NCBI GenBank assembly: GCA_023213395.1
Contig: CM041465.1
Span: 10,850,001 to 10,914,000, forward strand
Length of the DNA stretch: 64,000 nt
Source: Cycas panzhihuaensis
Lineage: Eukaryota > Cycadophyta
Reading direction: 5' to 3'
A program made the translations under genes and the position numbers. The notes under the pieces were generated by a model that was given only the letters and a program-made list of their open reading frames with translations, was not told where the DNA came from and searched no databases. Shown piece after piece: positions 45,278 to 56,420 of the stretch. Within the stretch, counting starts at the first letter, position 1. Each line of letters opens with the position of its first letter.

Positions 45278-46172
45278 ATGGCTTCTTCCATTCGCTCGTC
45301 CGATGGTGATAAACTCACCGATGATAATTATCATGTCTGGAAAATAAAAGTTGAAACATTGCTTAGGGCCAAAAATGCCTGGCAAATTGCTCTTGGCAGT
45401 GACGATAAACCCAAAGATGTCGGTGCCGCACAAACAAGTTGGGAAAAGAACGAGACAATGCCGAGTAATTGTATTGAAACCGTCAATCTCGGATCCTCTG
45501 CTTGTTTACATTGAAGATTTATACTCTACTAACAGTATTTGGAAATATTTAGAAAATATGTACGGACAGAAAAATAGAGCTAAAATTATTGCTCTTAAAA
45601 GAGAACTCTTCAATGTTCAAATGAAAGAAACGGAGATCGTTATACGCTTTATGCACAAAATAATATCATTCAGGAACAATCTTGCCAATGCTGGAGACCC
45701 TCTTTCAGAACGTGAAATAGTAGAACTCATCATTGGCAAGTTGCCCAAGTCATTTGATGTTACGATCAACACCATTGCTAATACTAATCAAATGACAACA
45801 ATCACCTTGGATACATTAACTGGGATGCTACTCCAACAGGAACAGAGGAATAAGAGATATGAAGATTCCTCCGAAATTGAAGATGCTTTTGCATCAAAGC
45901 TAAGCTTTGGTTTCAGAGGACGAAGCAGCAGCAAGAGGCGAGTAGTCAAGGACGTTCCTCATCCTGTGGGAGATGGTCTGATTCCAGAGGACGTGGTCGA
46001 AATATCATATGCTACAGTTGTGGTAAGACTGGACATTTTGCAAATTCTTGTAGAACCTTTGACACCTGCTATCATTGTGGTCAATCAGGACATTATCCAT
46101 ATCAATGCAAGAAAGCTCAAACGCAGAGAGGGAAACAACCAATGGTCAACTATAGCAAAGAACGATCGATGA
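45278..46172 (+). pseudogene. Copia-4 gag with two zinc knuckles
   Basis: The start ATG at 45278 reads MASSIRSSDGDKLTDDNYHVW, matching the N-terminal gag domain of copia. After about 70 residues the frame shifts near 45450-45500 and continues as WKYLENMYGQKNRAKI and ELIIGKLPKSFDV (UBN2 domain). A second shift near 45930 leads into two intact CCHC knuckles at 46010-46113, CYSCGKTGHFANSC and CYHCGQSGHYPYQC. It would form the capsid and bind RNA. The 273-residue frame 45351-46172 covers the middle in one frame and leaves it before the knuckles. Confidence 0.85.
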
Positions 46173-46610
46173 TAGTGATCCGTAAGAGGAGCCCATTGCT
46201 CTTATAAATGCATTATCGGTCAACCTTCAAGACAAAGATGTATGGTACATTGATTCAGAGCCTCACGACATATGACCAACGTAAAGAATGGTTTGAAGAA
46301 TCGTCCATATACCATCGATAAATGTGGAACTTGGAGATAAGTACCCCTTGAAATCAAAGGCATTGGAACCGTGGCAGTGACAATTGAAAATAAAGCAGGG
46401 TGAATTGAAAATGTTCTCTATGTGCCAGGTCTGAAAATGAATCTCCTTCGCTTTCTCAACTCAAAAGGAAAGGATTGTGTCGTGTTTGATGAAAAAGGTT
46501 TTGCCTTATATTTGATAGCAAAGGAAATGTAATTGCAAAAGGAGTCAAGAAAATGATCTGCATGCCGCCGCAACCTGCTCAACTGATGTAAAAGCATTTT
46601 CTCATTACGA
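46173..46610 (+). pseudogene. Copia-4 protease
   Basis: The box WYIDSE near 46239, then HMTNVKEWFEESS in a neighbouring frame, corresponds to the copia protease active site, with Glu where Gly is usual. The later segments IKGIGTVAVTIENKAG and VLYVPGLKMNLL are clear. Frameshifts and one stop break it. Confidence 0.75.
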
Positions 46611-47570
46611 ACCATAATAACGAAATATGGCATTTTAAGTATGGTCATCTTCCCATAGATAAGTTGAAGAATATGGAGAAGACTAGATTAGTAAGTGGCT
46701 TGCCACATTTCACATCTGATCAATTCTTTTGCAAAGATTGTCAATTTGGTAAACAACACAGAATGCCCTTTCAAGAAAGTAAATGGCGTGCAAAGGAGAA
46801 ATTAGAACTAGTCCACACTGATCTCTGTGGACCATTTACCCCTCTTTCTGTTAGCAAAAAGAAATACTTTATTACTTTCATAGATGATCTAACAAGGAAA
46901 GTCTGGGTCTATTTCTTACATACTAAGTCAGAAGCTTTAGATGCATTCAAAGAATTCAAAGCCGAAGCCGAATTGGAGAGCAATACCAAAGTCAAATGCA
47001 TTCGATCTGACGGAGGGGGAGAATACATCTCACTGGATTTTATGTACTTATGCAAATCCAGAGGAATTCAAGACAACTCACAACTCCATACACATCTCAC
47101 CCAACGGAGTTGCCGAAAGAAAGAATCGAACCATTGTTGAAATGGCACGTTGCATGATACATTCCAAGAATGTATCAAAACGACAATCAAGCGATAAGTA
47201 CATCATGCTATTTGATGAATAGAAGCCCAACAAGGGCGCTTGAAAATCTCACCCGTAAGAAGCATGGACTGGAAGGAAGCCAGACATAAGTCACCTAAAG
47301 GTATTTGGTAGTCAAGATTTTGTTCACATTCCAGACAAGAAAAGACTGAAATTAGACTCAAAAAGTCTAGAATGCATAATGATCGGATATAGTAAAAACT
47401 CAAAAGAGTACAAATGCATAGATCCTAAAACTAACAAGATCTATGTTAGCAGAGATGTTGTTTTCAATGAAGAAAACAAAACCTCTGGACAATCTCGAGA
47501 AATTGAAATGATTCCTCATCCCGCCGGATGTAAAGGATTCAAACACATCAACTTCAGATGAATCTTCGTC
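46611..47570 (+). pseudogene. Copia-4 integrase
   Basis: The zinc module reads WHFKYGHLPIDKLKNM, then CKDCQFGKQHRMPF (46628-46775). The core has HTDLCGPFTPLSV, FIDDLTRKVWVYF and RSDGGGEYISLDF, so both aspartates are kept. After a frameshift near 47065 the glutamate box NGVAERKNRTIVEMAR is also kept, at 47104-47150. The C-terminal part reads SHLKVFGSQDFVHIPDKKR and YKCIDPKTNKIYVSRDVVF, ending near 47560. Frameshifts at about 47065 and 47250 and a stop at 47219 are the defects I can see. Confidence 0.85.
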
Positions 47571-48600
47571 TTCAGATTCAACTTCAGATTCTAATCAGGA
47601 AATTGACGGGAGTCACCCAACAGAGAAAGTAACAAAAGTTCCAAAATGGTATTTAAAAACCATAGAAGAAAGCAAAGGGGAAATTCTCCCCCATAGAACC
47701 AGAAGTCAAAAACCAAAAGCCTTGGCATGCAGTATAGAACCACAATCCTTTGAAGAAGCCAAAGGTCATGTAGAATGGAGAAAAGCAATGGACATTGAAT
47801 TTGACTCCATTATCAAAAATCAAACTTGGGAATTGGTTAATTTGCCTCCCAACAAATCAGTTGTGGATTGCAAGTGGATCTTCAAAATTAAAAGAGGTTC
47901 AAATGGCCGAGTAGAAAAATACAAGGCCAGACTTGTTGCTAAGGGATACACTCAAATGTAAGGCATAGACTATGAAGAAACCTTCTCACGGTTGCCAAAC
48001 TAAATACAATCGTAACAATTATTGCACTGGCAACACACAAAAATTGGAAAGTATATCAATTAGATGTTAAAAGTGCTTTCCTAAATGGAGAAATTCAAGA
48101 AGAAGTCTATCTGTCTCAACCTGAAGGATATATTGAATCAGGATAAGAACATCTAGTCTGCAGGTTAAAAAAGGCCTTGTATGGGTTGAAACAAGCACCT
48201 CGAGCCTGGTATGCCAAGCTTGACGAACATCTGTGTGAGTATGGATTCCAAAGGAGAAGTGCTGACTCAAGCATGTATACAAAGTCGAAGAACATTAAAA
48301 TAACTATAATAGCAGTATATGTGGATGATATGATTCTCACAGGCAATGACGATGATTCTATTGCAGACATCAAAAACAAATTAGGAAACAAATTTGAAAT
48401 GATGATTTAGGATTGCTAAACTATTATTTGGGAATTCAAGTTGAATGTTAAGATGGCTCAATCACCACGAGTCAAAGTAGATACGTCGTTGATCCGTTAA
48501 CCAAGTTCAAAATGGAAAACTCGCAATTCTGCAGAACCCCAATGGAAGTCAATCGCAACCTTGTCCCATATCCAATGAGGCAAATAGCAATCCAAACTTG
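47571..48600 (+). pseudogene. Copia-4 reverse transcriptase
   Basis: The RT begins EPQSFEEAKGHVEWRKAM near 47740, then NQTWELVNLPPNKSVVDCKW and KARLVAKGYTQM. A TAA follows at 47959, where the next residues would be GIDYEETFS. The segment LYGLKQAPRAWYAKLDEHL starts at 48178. The catalytic box YVDDMILTGNDDD is at 48319-48357 with both aspartates intact. Frameshifts are near 47990 and 48410. Confidence 0.85.
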
Positions 48601-49250
48601 TATGCACAACTTGTTTGGAAGTTTAATTTATCTCACAAAGAACTAGACCTGATATTGCCTATGCTGTGAGCTTGATCTCCAGATACATGCATGAACCCAA
48701 GCAGAGACACTAGAATGCCGCCAAACGAATCTTAAGATATCTCAAAGGGACAATAGATCTAAAGCTAAAGTACTCAAGAGAAAATCCCTTTCACTTAAAT
48801 GGGTTCTGCGACTGATCAAGGTGTGATAAAGAACAAAGAAAATCGACTAGTGGATACTACTTCTTTTTGGGATCTTCACCAATATCTTGGAGCTGCAAGA
48901 AACAACCAACTGTAGTAATCGCCATCAATGTATGAATACAAGTCACAGAAGTGCCACCACGTAAGCGGTTTGGCTCGGCAACTCGAAGATCCGAAAGTGT
49001 CACAAGCAATAGCTATGCACCTCTTCCGTGATAATCAAAGTGCCATCAAGTTAACAAAGAATCATGTATTCCATGCAAGAACAAAACACATAGAAGTTCA
49101 AAGATCACTTCATTCGAGAAAAGGTCCAAAATAAAGAAATAGATCTAAAATATTGTCCAACTCAAAATCAAGTGGCAGACATCCTAACAAAACCCTTGGG
49201 AAAGGACCGTTTCCAAATATTAAGAGACAAAATTGGATTAGTCAGATAAA
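48601..49250 (+). pseudogene. Copia-4 RNase H
   Basis: Pieces read RPDIAYAVSLISRYM near 48645, then KEQRKSTSGYYFFLGSSPIS near 48830, FRDNQSAIKLTKNHVFHART at 49024-49080 and QVADILTKPL near 49170. All are standard copia RNase H boxes in shifting frames. The frame 48928-49134 covers the central part. Confidence 0.82.
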
Positions 49251-49255
49251 ACATT

Positions 49256-49264
49256 AAGAGAGGG
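49256..49264 (+). other. Copia-4 polypurine tract
   Basis: AAGAGAGGG directly precedes the first base of the 3' LTR. Confidence 0.85.
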
Positions 49265-49450
49265 TGTTAGAATATAATGTTATATCACTAATCCAAAGTC
49301 ATTAAGTTAAAAAAGGCCACTTGTCAACTTCTCATTATAGGAGTTAAAGGTAGTTGGTTCCTGACATTGTATAAATGTACATCTTCTTCATGAATACAAG
49401 CATGTGCTGTCTCTCAAATTTCCTTGTTCTCCTCTGTCTTTGTCTTAACA
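49265..49450 (+). repeat. Copia-4 3' LTR
   Basis: 186 bp, read as identical to 44463-44648, followed by the target duplication ctttc at 49451-49455. Confidence 0.95.
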
Positions 49451-49455
49451 CTTTC

Positions 49456-51463
49456 AACATTTTAAAATTTACTAAAATAAAGGAGAAGGGCTATGTGATG
49501 GAAAGGTTTTGTCTCCTCCTTTTATTTTTATTTATTTATTTTTTTTAATGAAATTAAAATCACAAGAATAATTAATGAAACTATAAGATCTATCCACCTT
49601 CTATTCAACATATAAACAAGAAAACTAAATAGGCATGCAATGTATTTTTTTTTTTTTAAGGATGAAGTACACTAAGAATGAAAAAATAAACTACTTCCTT
49701 TGGATGTAGCATATACTTTTCAATTGGAAAGAAAAACTAGCATGAAATGCAACTAATACCACATGCAACTATATATGCAAATCACCAAGAGATTCAATAA
49801 CATGCAATGTTTATATGTGAAGTTTTCATTCCAATTATATGTTATCTTCTTTTTAGAGAATGCTTCTAAGATAAAAAGAGGAATTTAAAAAATTTACTTC
49901 TATTATAATAAATGATATTTAGACCATAAAGTTACATGCAATCAATCATAACCAAGTCATTATCCATAAACATATAATAAACTAAAGAATAGAGAGATTA
50001 TATCACAAATGGAGTATTTTAGACACCAAAAGATCCTTGAATCTCATATGATATGAATACATCAAAGACATATCATTCATATATTCAAATTTCCTTTTAA
50101 AAAAAAGAGTAATGAAATAAATGAAGTTATATAAAAATAAAACTAGCAATATTTTTTGTGATTTTTTACATATTAATGAGTTCTTGCCTTAGAATGGATT
50201 TCCTTCTTTTATATGATCAAACTACTTTAAATTTTCCTTTAAAATTGACAAAGGAAAAATGAGAAATAAGAATAATAGGCTTAACTATAGCCATAAATAA
50301 TCCAAGATGAAAGCAAGCCTCTTGGGGATTTAGATAGTTGTGGAAGAATGGGAAAGAGTAGCTATTTTGTTAATGAAGAGATGAACATTCTTCACAATAG
50401 TCTACCCACCTTTTATCCTATAAAGGGAAAACCTTTCAATAAAATTTCTAGGATGGAAGATAAGTACAAAGAGACCCCAAATATTAATAAAAAGGAGAGA
50501 AAGACTCTAAGCACAAATAGTCACAAAAGAGTAGAAGATTTACAAGAATTCATAATAGGAAAGATATTACCAAGAAGGAGAAGTTTGAAGCTAAAAACTT
50601 TGTAAGAAGTTAAGAATTTTGAGAAGCACCAACTATTGAAATCTAAGTATCAATAAAGCAACAACTAAAACTTTAAAATCTTCTCTTGACTTCACCATTT
50701 TTCCTCTAAAACATAGTCTTCCAAGTAGTAGTAGTAAAAATCTCTCAAAAAATCACAAGAAGCACCTCTAAAACTTCATCTTTAAGCTCATACACTTTGA
50801 ATGATAGATCATAATAGGGTTTGCATATATTATAGGCATAAAATATATAGGTTTCCATCAAATTTGGGTGACAACATGTAAAAGATTAGTGTGTTGGAAG
50901 AATTTTACATGCATGACAGTAAAAAATATGACCAATCATATTTTTGGAGCCACAAAAAACATGACTTTATTATAAAAATATGATCAATCATGTTTTTAGG
51001 AGGACCAAAAATGCGATGAATGAGAAAAAAAAATGGCTCATTAAAAAGTCAAACAAAAAATTATTGATGAATTTCCGCACAAATTACTTTATTAATGAGA
51101 AAAATAGCCTAAAAGAGATGAAAACAATAAGCATAAGCCTAAAATTGATTAAAAAAAAGGATCTAAGGGTTAAATTAAGACAAAAACAAGAAACATGATG
51201 TTTTAAATAAAGAAATGAATTAGAATGATTATGAAAAGAAAAATTAAATTAATGCCATGGTTATCACTCATCGGTAGGTGATAGCATAATAATACATCCA
51301 CCATCATTCAACATATATCATCAATAGAATAAATATAACATTTTATCAAAATATATCCTAATGCATATTAAACAAATCTAAATCAATTATTCTCACATAA
51401 AACATACAAGAAACCTATTAAAAGTGATAAAGATAAATAAGAGGGCCAAGTTTTGGTGAAACA
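49456..51463 (-). repeat. Gypsy-B 5' LTR, outer part
   Basis: Continues the LTR from 44462 and aligns with 32780-34724. Frames such as 50348-50605 and 50980-51198 have no counterpart in protein families and are out of keeping with an LTR. A segment near 51225-51290 has no counterpart in the other LTR and accounts for part of the extra length. Confidence 0.82.
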
Positions 51464-53006
51464 TGTAACTTTAAGAATCCTAACCATTCCCATTGTAAGG
51501 ATGAAATTTTTTTTTCATAAATTTGGAGTTATTTTTCTTAATGTTTTGAGTTGAAAATTGATTTTTAAAATATGATATTATTTATAGAGCGGGTTTCTTT
51601 TAAAAAATAAAAGTAAGGACACTAAAAAATAAAATAACTTGAAAAATGAGAGGGTTAGAGTGCTCTTTTAATGGATTTTGCTTTAAGTAAAGATCATCCT
51701 CTTTCGCTTAAGAATGATACCTATAACTACAAAGCATAAGCACTTATTAGCTAAAAAACCAAGATAGGACAATATATAAGAGATATATAAATAACATTCA
51801 ATAGCAACATTCTATACAAGATGAAAACAAGGTCTTCAATTTATGAAAATAAGCCTTATGGTAACCTATATAGAAATGTAAACTTTAGTAGCTTATGATT
51901 CCTTAAAAAACAACTTAAATCTAGTTGGAATTGGCTACAATCTATAGAGATTCGAACCAAAATTATAATGGTTTAAATGGTGCTCAAATTTGACTTCCTA
52001 TTAAAAAGTTACGGTCAAAATACTAACAAATACTCCTTATGAATAGAAAATTGAATTAGGTGGATTAAGCCCCCTTTACCACTCAGCCCCTAATCACTAA
52101 ATAGAGCATAAGACCACCTACTAGCCTACTAAGAGGGCTACTAGGCTTAAAAGGCCTATCAAATATGAAATAAAATTTTAAAATTTGTAAAAAGAATTAA
52201 AAGTAGCTTTTAAGCATTTGAAATCTACCCTTTATGAAATGAGCTCCTAGTTATGTAGGCTTTACATGTAACCATCTGCTAGTACTTAGCACCTCCTCTA
52301 GATCTAAAAATACATTCTAATTTGATTAAATATACTTAAACTTTAGAAAAAATAAAATTTTAAAACAAATATATTTCCATAGTTATGCAAAGACTTTTAC
52401 AAACTATGACAAACCAGATCAAGGATTACTCAATGAAATTGAGTTATTTGTACATTAATCTACTATCGAATTATAGAAAGAATGCCTATAGGGGTAGGGT
52501 AGTGATATATACTAATCAAAATACTCACATAAGATCAAATAGTGCCCCAAAGAGTCAATGGAGGGTGCACAAAGTGCAATGGATGTTGGGGTTAAAACCC
52601 TTATTGAACTCTCTTTAAGAAATAAAATGCATACTCATATTATAATATAGAGGGATCAATAGTAGTCTTACTCTTGATTGAAATAATTACGAGCTCAGAT
52701 AGTCATGAGAAGTAGTATTGATGGCTTGATAGAAATGAGATGATAAATAATAAGACGTTTCTCATAAATAGTTAATACTTCTTTAAGAGTGATATCAAAG
52801 CTGAGACTAGAGACGATTCATAGATAATAAGGTAGCACACAAGGATTGGTTTTCTTATGAATGCTCCCTATAGATTATTAGATAGACTAAAAAGCACTAA
52901 ACGTGAGTGAAAAATGAGGAAACAAAGGTGAAGTAGGTACTGTTATTGATAAACAATCCACTATTTTTTACCAAAACTTATAATCAAGTAACTAAAGTAT
53001 ACAATA
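51464..53006 (-). other. Copia-3 leader, LTR-proximal part
   Basis: Non-coding. The first 60 bases match the Copia-5 leader at about 57225-57265 (phrase GTTAGGATCCCTAAAGTTAC), which shows where Gypsy-B entered. Together with 32022-32468 the leader is about 2 kb. The frame 52385-52618 is not supported. Confidence 0.6.
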
Positions 53007-53021
53007 GTGGCATTGATACCA
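53007..53021 (-). other. Copia-3 primer-binding site
   Basis: Minus strand TGGTATCAATGCCAC adjoins the LTR end directly; the first eight bases match the initiator tRNA-Met site. Confidence 0.8.
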
Positions 53022-53403
53022 TGCCAAATTTGTCAATAGGATCAAATAACATATGCATTCAAATATAAATTAAAAGTAGAACTAAATCAATACAAAACAA
53101 AGTAGCAAAATGATTATAGAATAGTGTGATTATCAAATTGGTTAAATGATTGCTCTCAATTTTGGTAAAATTTTTGCATATGAAAAATTTTAATATACAA
53201 ATGAATAGGGTCGTGCTTAATTTATAAGCATACAACACATGAATATCAACAATATAATTAGCCAACTTAGTAGCAAAGGAGCTAGACCTAACTAAACTAT
53301 AAATTACATTTAAATTTACAAAAGGGGAGGTCATACCCTATGATACATAAGTACAAATATATATAAAATATAATAAAATGAAGGATTGTTATATGTTTTA
53401 ACA
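53022..53403 (-). repeat. Copia-3 5' LTR
   Basis: 382 bp, TGCCAAATTTG to TTTTAACA on the plus strand. It differs from 14291-14671 at about 58 positions by eye (about 15%). Confidence 0.88.
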
Positions 53404-53880
53404 CGTCAATAGTACTTTCTTCATTCTTTTTACTTGTATCATAATCATCAATAATCTTGTTTACCTTTTCAATAATCTATTATATCTCTTTAGGAGTTTA
53501 TTCAAATACATCCTTCAAAAAAAATCCAAGCTTCTTTAGCAGTACTAGTATGTTGAACTAAAAGAATAATAAAATAATATACTGAAGTAAGATCAACCTT
53601 ATCTAATGCAGCAAGATTTATGAGAATTTCTTCTTTATATTTCTTCTTGATTTTTTTTTTTTCTTCTTTATTATTAGGAATATCATATCCATTAGTAACA
53701 ATTTTCTATAAACGTCTGACTATGAATAAACATCTCATTCTAATTGTCTAAAAGAAGTAGTTTACCCTATTACACTTAGGTATCAAAAGAAGCATATCCC
53801 TTAAGTAATATTCATTTGTCTCATGTACAAATATGACTACATCATTCTCCTCCATGATTGTAAGAGTGAGATACTAAAAA
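53404..53880 (-). pseudogene. Copia-H gag-like frame, upstream part
   Basis: A possible start ATG lies near 53855 (MEENDVVIFVHE). Later segments resemble the copia gag N-terminal and UBN2 domains: NYFF-TIRMRCLFIVRRL-KIVTNGYDIP, then LINLAALDKVDLTSVYYFII and STAKEAW, the last typical of UBN2. A frameshift lies in a T8 run near 53515-53525. The frame then runs to the Copia-3 insertion point at 53404 and resumes at 14290. Confidence is limited by the number of changes. Confidence 0.55.
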
Positions 53881-55567
53881 ATATATCACATATCAACCTA
53901 CATGTCCTATCTTCTCAAATTTAGGGCCTCCTTTATACTAATCAAATGAGCAACCAAGAATCTAAAAATTCATCTCAAATACATATAATATGGGCCACAT
54001 AGTCACATAAATCTATCAATAAGATAATAAAAACCCTATCATTGATTTTAGGACCTCCTTTTACCTCTTAGTCCTTTGTAGGACCTAATATATAAATTAT
54101 GATAAATTTTATTAAAACGATGGTTTATAATAGCCTTCTAAAATTTAAAATTTAGTTGCCCTAGGGATAATAAATATGTAGAAAGATAATATAGGGAATG
54201 CAAAGGAAACTTTTATCTAGTTACCACATAAGGATCGAACTCAAAGACTCAAATTTAGACTAAAATTTCTCTATAAAAATAGTATCAAAATATATCAAGT
54301 CATGTACCAAAATGATAGACTCTAAGTCAAGATTCTAATGGTTTCAATAGGTTGAAAAATAGACTCTTGGAACTCAATATATTAAAGAAAATGTATAGGT
54401 ACCTATTTATGAAAAAATAAAAATTAAAAAATATGTATAATTTAGGGTGTATAACCCTTCACTCTTTAACTATTGGTCATTTGTACTCCTCACATGACTA
54501 GGGGGCTAAGCTACATAAGGCTACTAGACTTCAACCAAAGTTTTAATTTAATTAAATTTTATAAAACCTCTGAAAAATAATAAACTTAGATGGAATAAAT
54601 CACCTATTCATACAAATTTGAGTAGTTATAAGAATGAAGTTATTCAAATTAATAAATTCTCACCAAAATCTTCATGGGTCAGGACAAAAATTCACATGAT
54701 AGATGATAATAATATTAGCAAGTTACTTCACAATGGTGAATTATAAACAATCATACTCAAATTCATGGTGATAGATAAACCTAAATTTATAATGACATAA
54801 TAAAGGGTGCACACTTCATAAACTCTATACATAAGGGTGCTAATAGATAGAGTCAATGAATAGGCAGATTAATATCACCCAATAGATGATGACTAGTTCA
54901 GGCCAATATAGCATAATAGACAATGACGTAACACAAAGCCACTCTTCAAATTAACACAAAAAATAATGAATAGGATGTAGGTTCTATACACTTTGATCTT
55001 TATATCAACACAATTAGGTAGTCCATTGATAGAACAGAACAATGAATAGAAATAAATGATGTGCCAATAGAATGAATAGACTAAAATGGTGCTTCAAATA
55101 GGTGGAATAGAATAGACCAATTAAGTATGTCTCCTCTTAAACAAACTAAAATGAACCATATATGAAGAGCCCACATGTAAATGTATACTCAAAATGATGA
55201 AAAATAAACCAACATAATTAGAGTCTTCATCTCAACACCATATGAACCCATAAATAAAGTCAAAAAATAGACTAGCATAACTGTATCAATAATAAAATGG
55301 TAAACGGATCAACTTACAATGCTTAACAGAGCTTATACATGACAACAAACTATGAACCCACAAACCAAATCATGAACTAATATTAGAAGATGGAACTAAA
55401 AAATAGTTCTATGAATCACCTCTTCACATATTAATGGAGTTTCACAAACAAATTGGCAAGCCTACAAAAATCACCTTACATAACATTGGCACAACCTCTA
55501 AAACCTCAACAATAATGAACCTGTAATAGATCAAATTCCTCTAATGAATAAACCTCACTTCATATTA
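53881..55567 (-). other. Copia-H leader
   Basis: About 1.7 kb without coding support, AT-rich. Many short phrases recur at 54890-55400 (AATGAATAG and ATAGACTA variants) without a clear period. Confidence 0.45.
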
Positions 55568-55579
55568 GCCCTAATACCA
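55568..55579 (-). other. Copia-H primer-binding-like site
   Basis: Minus strand TGGTATTAGGGC, directly after an LTR-like end TTTTTTAACA. It differs from TGGTATCAGAGC by two transitions. Orientation agrees with the gag-like frame to the left. Confidence 0.6.
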
Positions 55580-56200
55580 TGTTAAAAAATGAAACTAATA
55601 GAAAATAATATTAACAAAAAATAAAAAACAATAAACACCAGGATTGCAATGATACCTTAACTCTTATTAACACCATAAGAACATTATTACATCAAGTTCA
55701 ATCATACAATACATTGATTGTGTCTTTATAATACATAACTTGGCTATATGTGGCACCCACTATAAAATACTAACATCATAATAAATTTAATTACACAAAT
55801 GTGCATTACTATTATGCCTTGAGAAGTATGAAGTAAGCTATTCCAATAGATGTGTTATCTAAAGATCCATAGGCTCCACTCTTAAAGATTTGTGCCTCAT
55901 TACTTGATCAATTGATCTATTGGCTACACTTATTAAAGATTTAAAAATTGTATTTCTAATTTTTTTTTCTTATGGCTATTATTTAATATATATAATGGCT
56001 ATACTTTACTCCTAATTAATCAAGCATCCTTTATTAAGTCATGTTTACACCTGTAGTAGGTTGGACTATGTCTCTCTATCTCTATGTGGCATCCTTTAAG
56101 CTATCAACCACATTATTAATATTATTACAATAGTGTTATATCCCTCTGTTGGCCCACATTCTTTTTTTTTTTTGGCAGTTTGAAGCTATTAGGTTATTAC
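55580..56200 (-). repeat. Probable Copia-H 5' LTR, right edge uncertain
   Basis: The inner edge TGTTAAAAAATG at 55580 is set by the primer site. The minus strand shows the common copia LTR phrase AAGAGTTAAGGTATCATTG (near 55655). The partner LTR is outside the window, so the outer edge is a guess; it could lie anywhere from about 56000 to 56200. Confidence 0.4.
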
Positions 56201-56224
56201 TACTCTTACATAACTGGTTCTTAG

Positions 56225-56420
56225 CCCTACATGGCCTCAAGTACCTTTTATAGGGCCTTCATTTTCTTTCAATTAGCCTACATTTAGCTCCTAGTGGCTC
56301 TTGTTTATCTTAAAAGGCCCTATGTGGCCTTTATTACCTTTTATGTAGCCTTTGTTTACTTTCAGTTAGCCTGCATTCAACTTTTGGTGGCTCTGATTAA
56401 TCTTAGAGAACCCTTCATGG
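56225..56420. repeat. Tandem repeat of about 93 bp, two copies
   Basis: The anchor CCCTACATGG at 56225 recurs as CCCTATGTGG at 56318 and CCCTTCATGG at 56411, giving a period of 93. Intervening sequence aligns, for example ACCTTTTATAGGGCCTTC with ACCTTTTATGTAGCCTTTG. Further GGCC-containing phrases continue to about 56510 less regularly. Confidence 0.65.

Larger units (their letters stand above)
44463..49450 (+). mobile_element. Copia-4, young copia element with identical LTRs
   Basis: This 4988-bp plus-strand element has LTRs at 44463-44648 and 49265-49450 that I read as identical over all 186 bases. The target duplication ctttc is perfect (44458-44462 and 49451-49455). A standard primer site and polypurine tract are present. 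The domain order gag, protease, integrase, RT, RNase H is complete, but several frameshifts and stops break the polyprotein. Unlike its neighbours the sequence is rich in CpG. It is inserted in the Gypsy-B 5' LTR. Confidence 0.95.
32469..51463 (-). mobile_element. Gypsy-B, Tat/Athila-type gypsy element with Copia-4 nested in its 5' LTR
   Basis: The minus-strand element has a left (3') LTR at 32469-34724 and a right (5') LTR at 44154-44462 plus 49456-51463. It encodes gag, protease, RT, RNase H and a truncated integrase from right to left, then an antisense frame and a 3' untranslated region with tandem repeats. Without Copia-4 it is about 14 kb. It sits in the Copia-3 leader. The flanks gctaa and tgtaa agree only partly as a target duplication. 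The lineage is judged from the RT box NKACPKDNFP, the KKG-containing RNase H tail, and the PWYGEIKSYL linker before integrase. Confidence 0.8.
14291..53403 (-). mobile_element. Copia-3, copia element expanded by nested insertions
   Basis: The left LTR (14291-14671) has a polypurine tract on its inner side and the right LTR (53022-53403) has a primer site on its inner side. Both therefore belong to one minus-strand element. The flanking 5-mers are catca (14286-14290) and cgtca (53404-53408), differing by one transition. Internal pieces run in order from right to left: leader, gag, zinc knuckle, protease, integrase, RT, RNase H, once Gypsy-A (18524-31341) and Gypsy-B (32469-51463) are set aside. 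The net length is about 7.3 kb. LTR divergence by eye is about 15%. Confidence 0.85.

Noticed and set aside
45230-49250. Copia-4 as a horizontally acquired or functional host gene because of its different base composition
   Set aside because: LTRs, target duplication, primer site and full copia domain order explain it; the CpG content is explained by recent insertion.
50348-51198. Lys-rich plus-strand frames as genes
   Set aside because: They lie in the Gypsy-B LTR and have no matching frames at full length in the other LTR.
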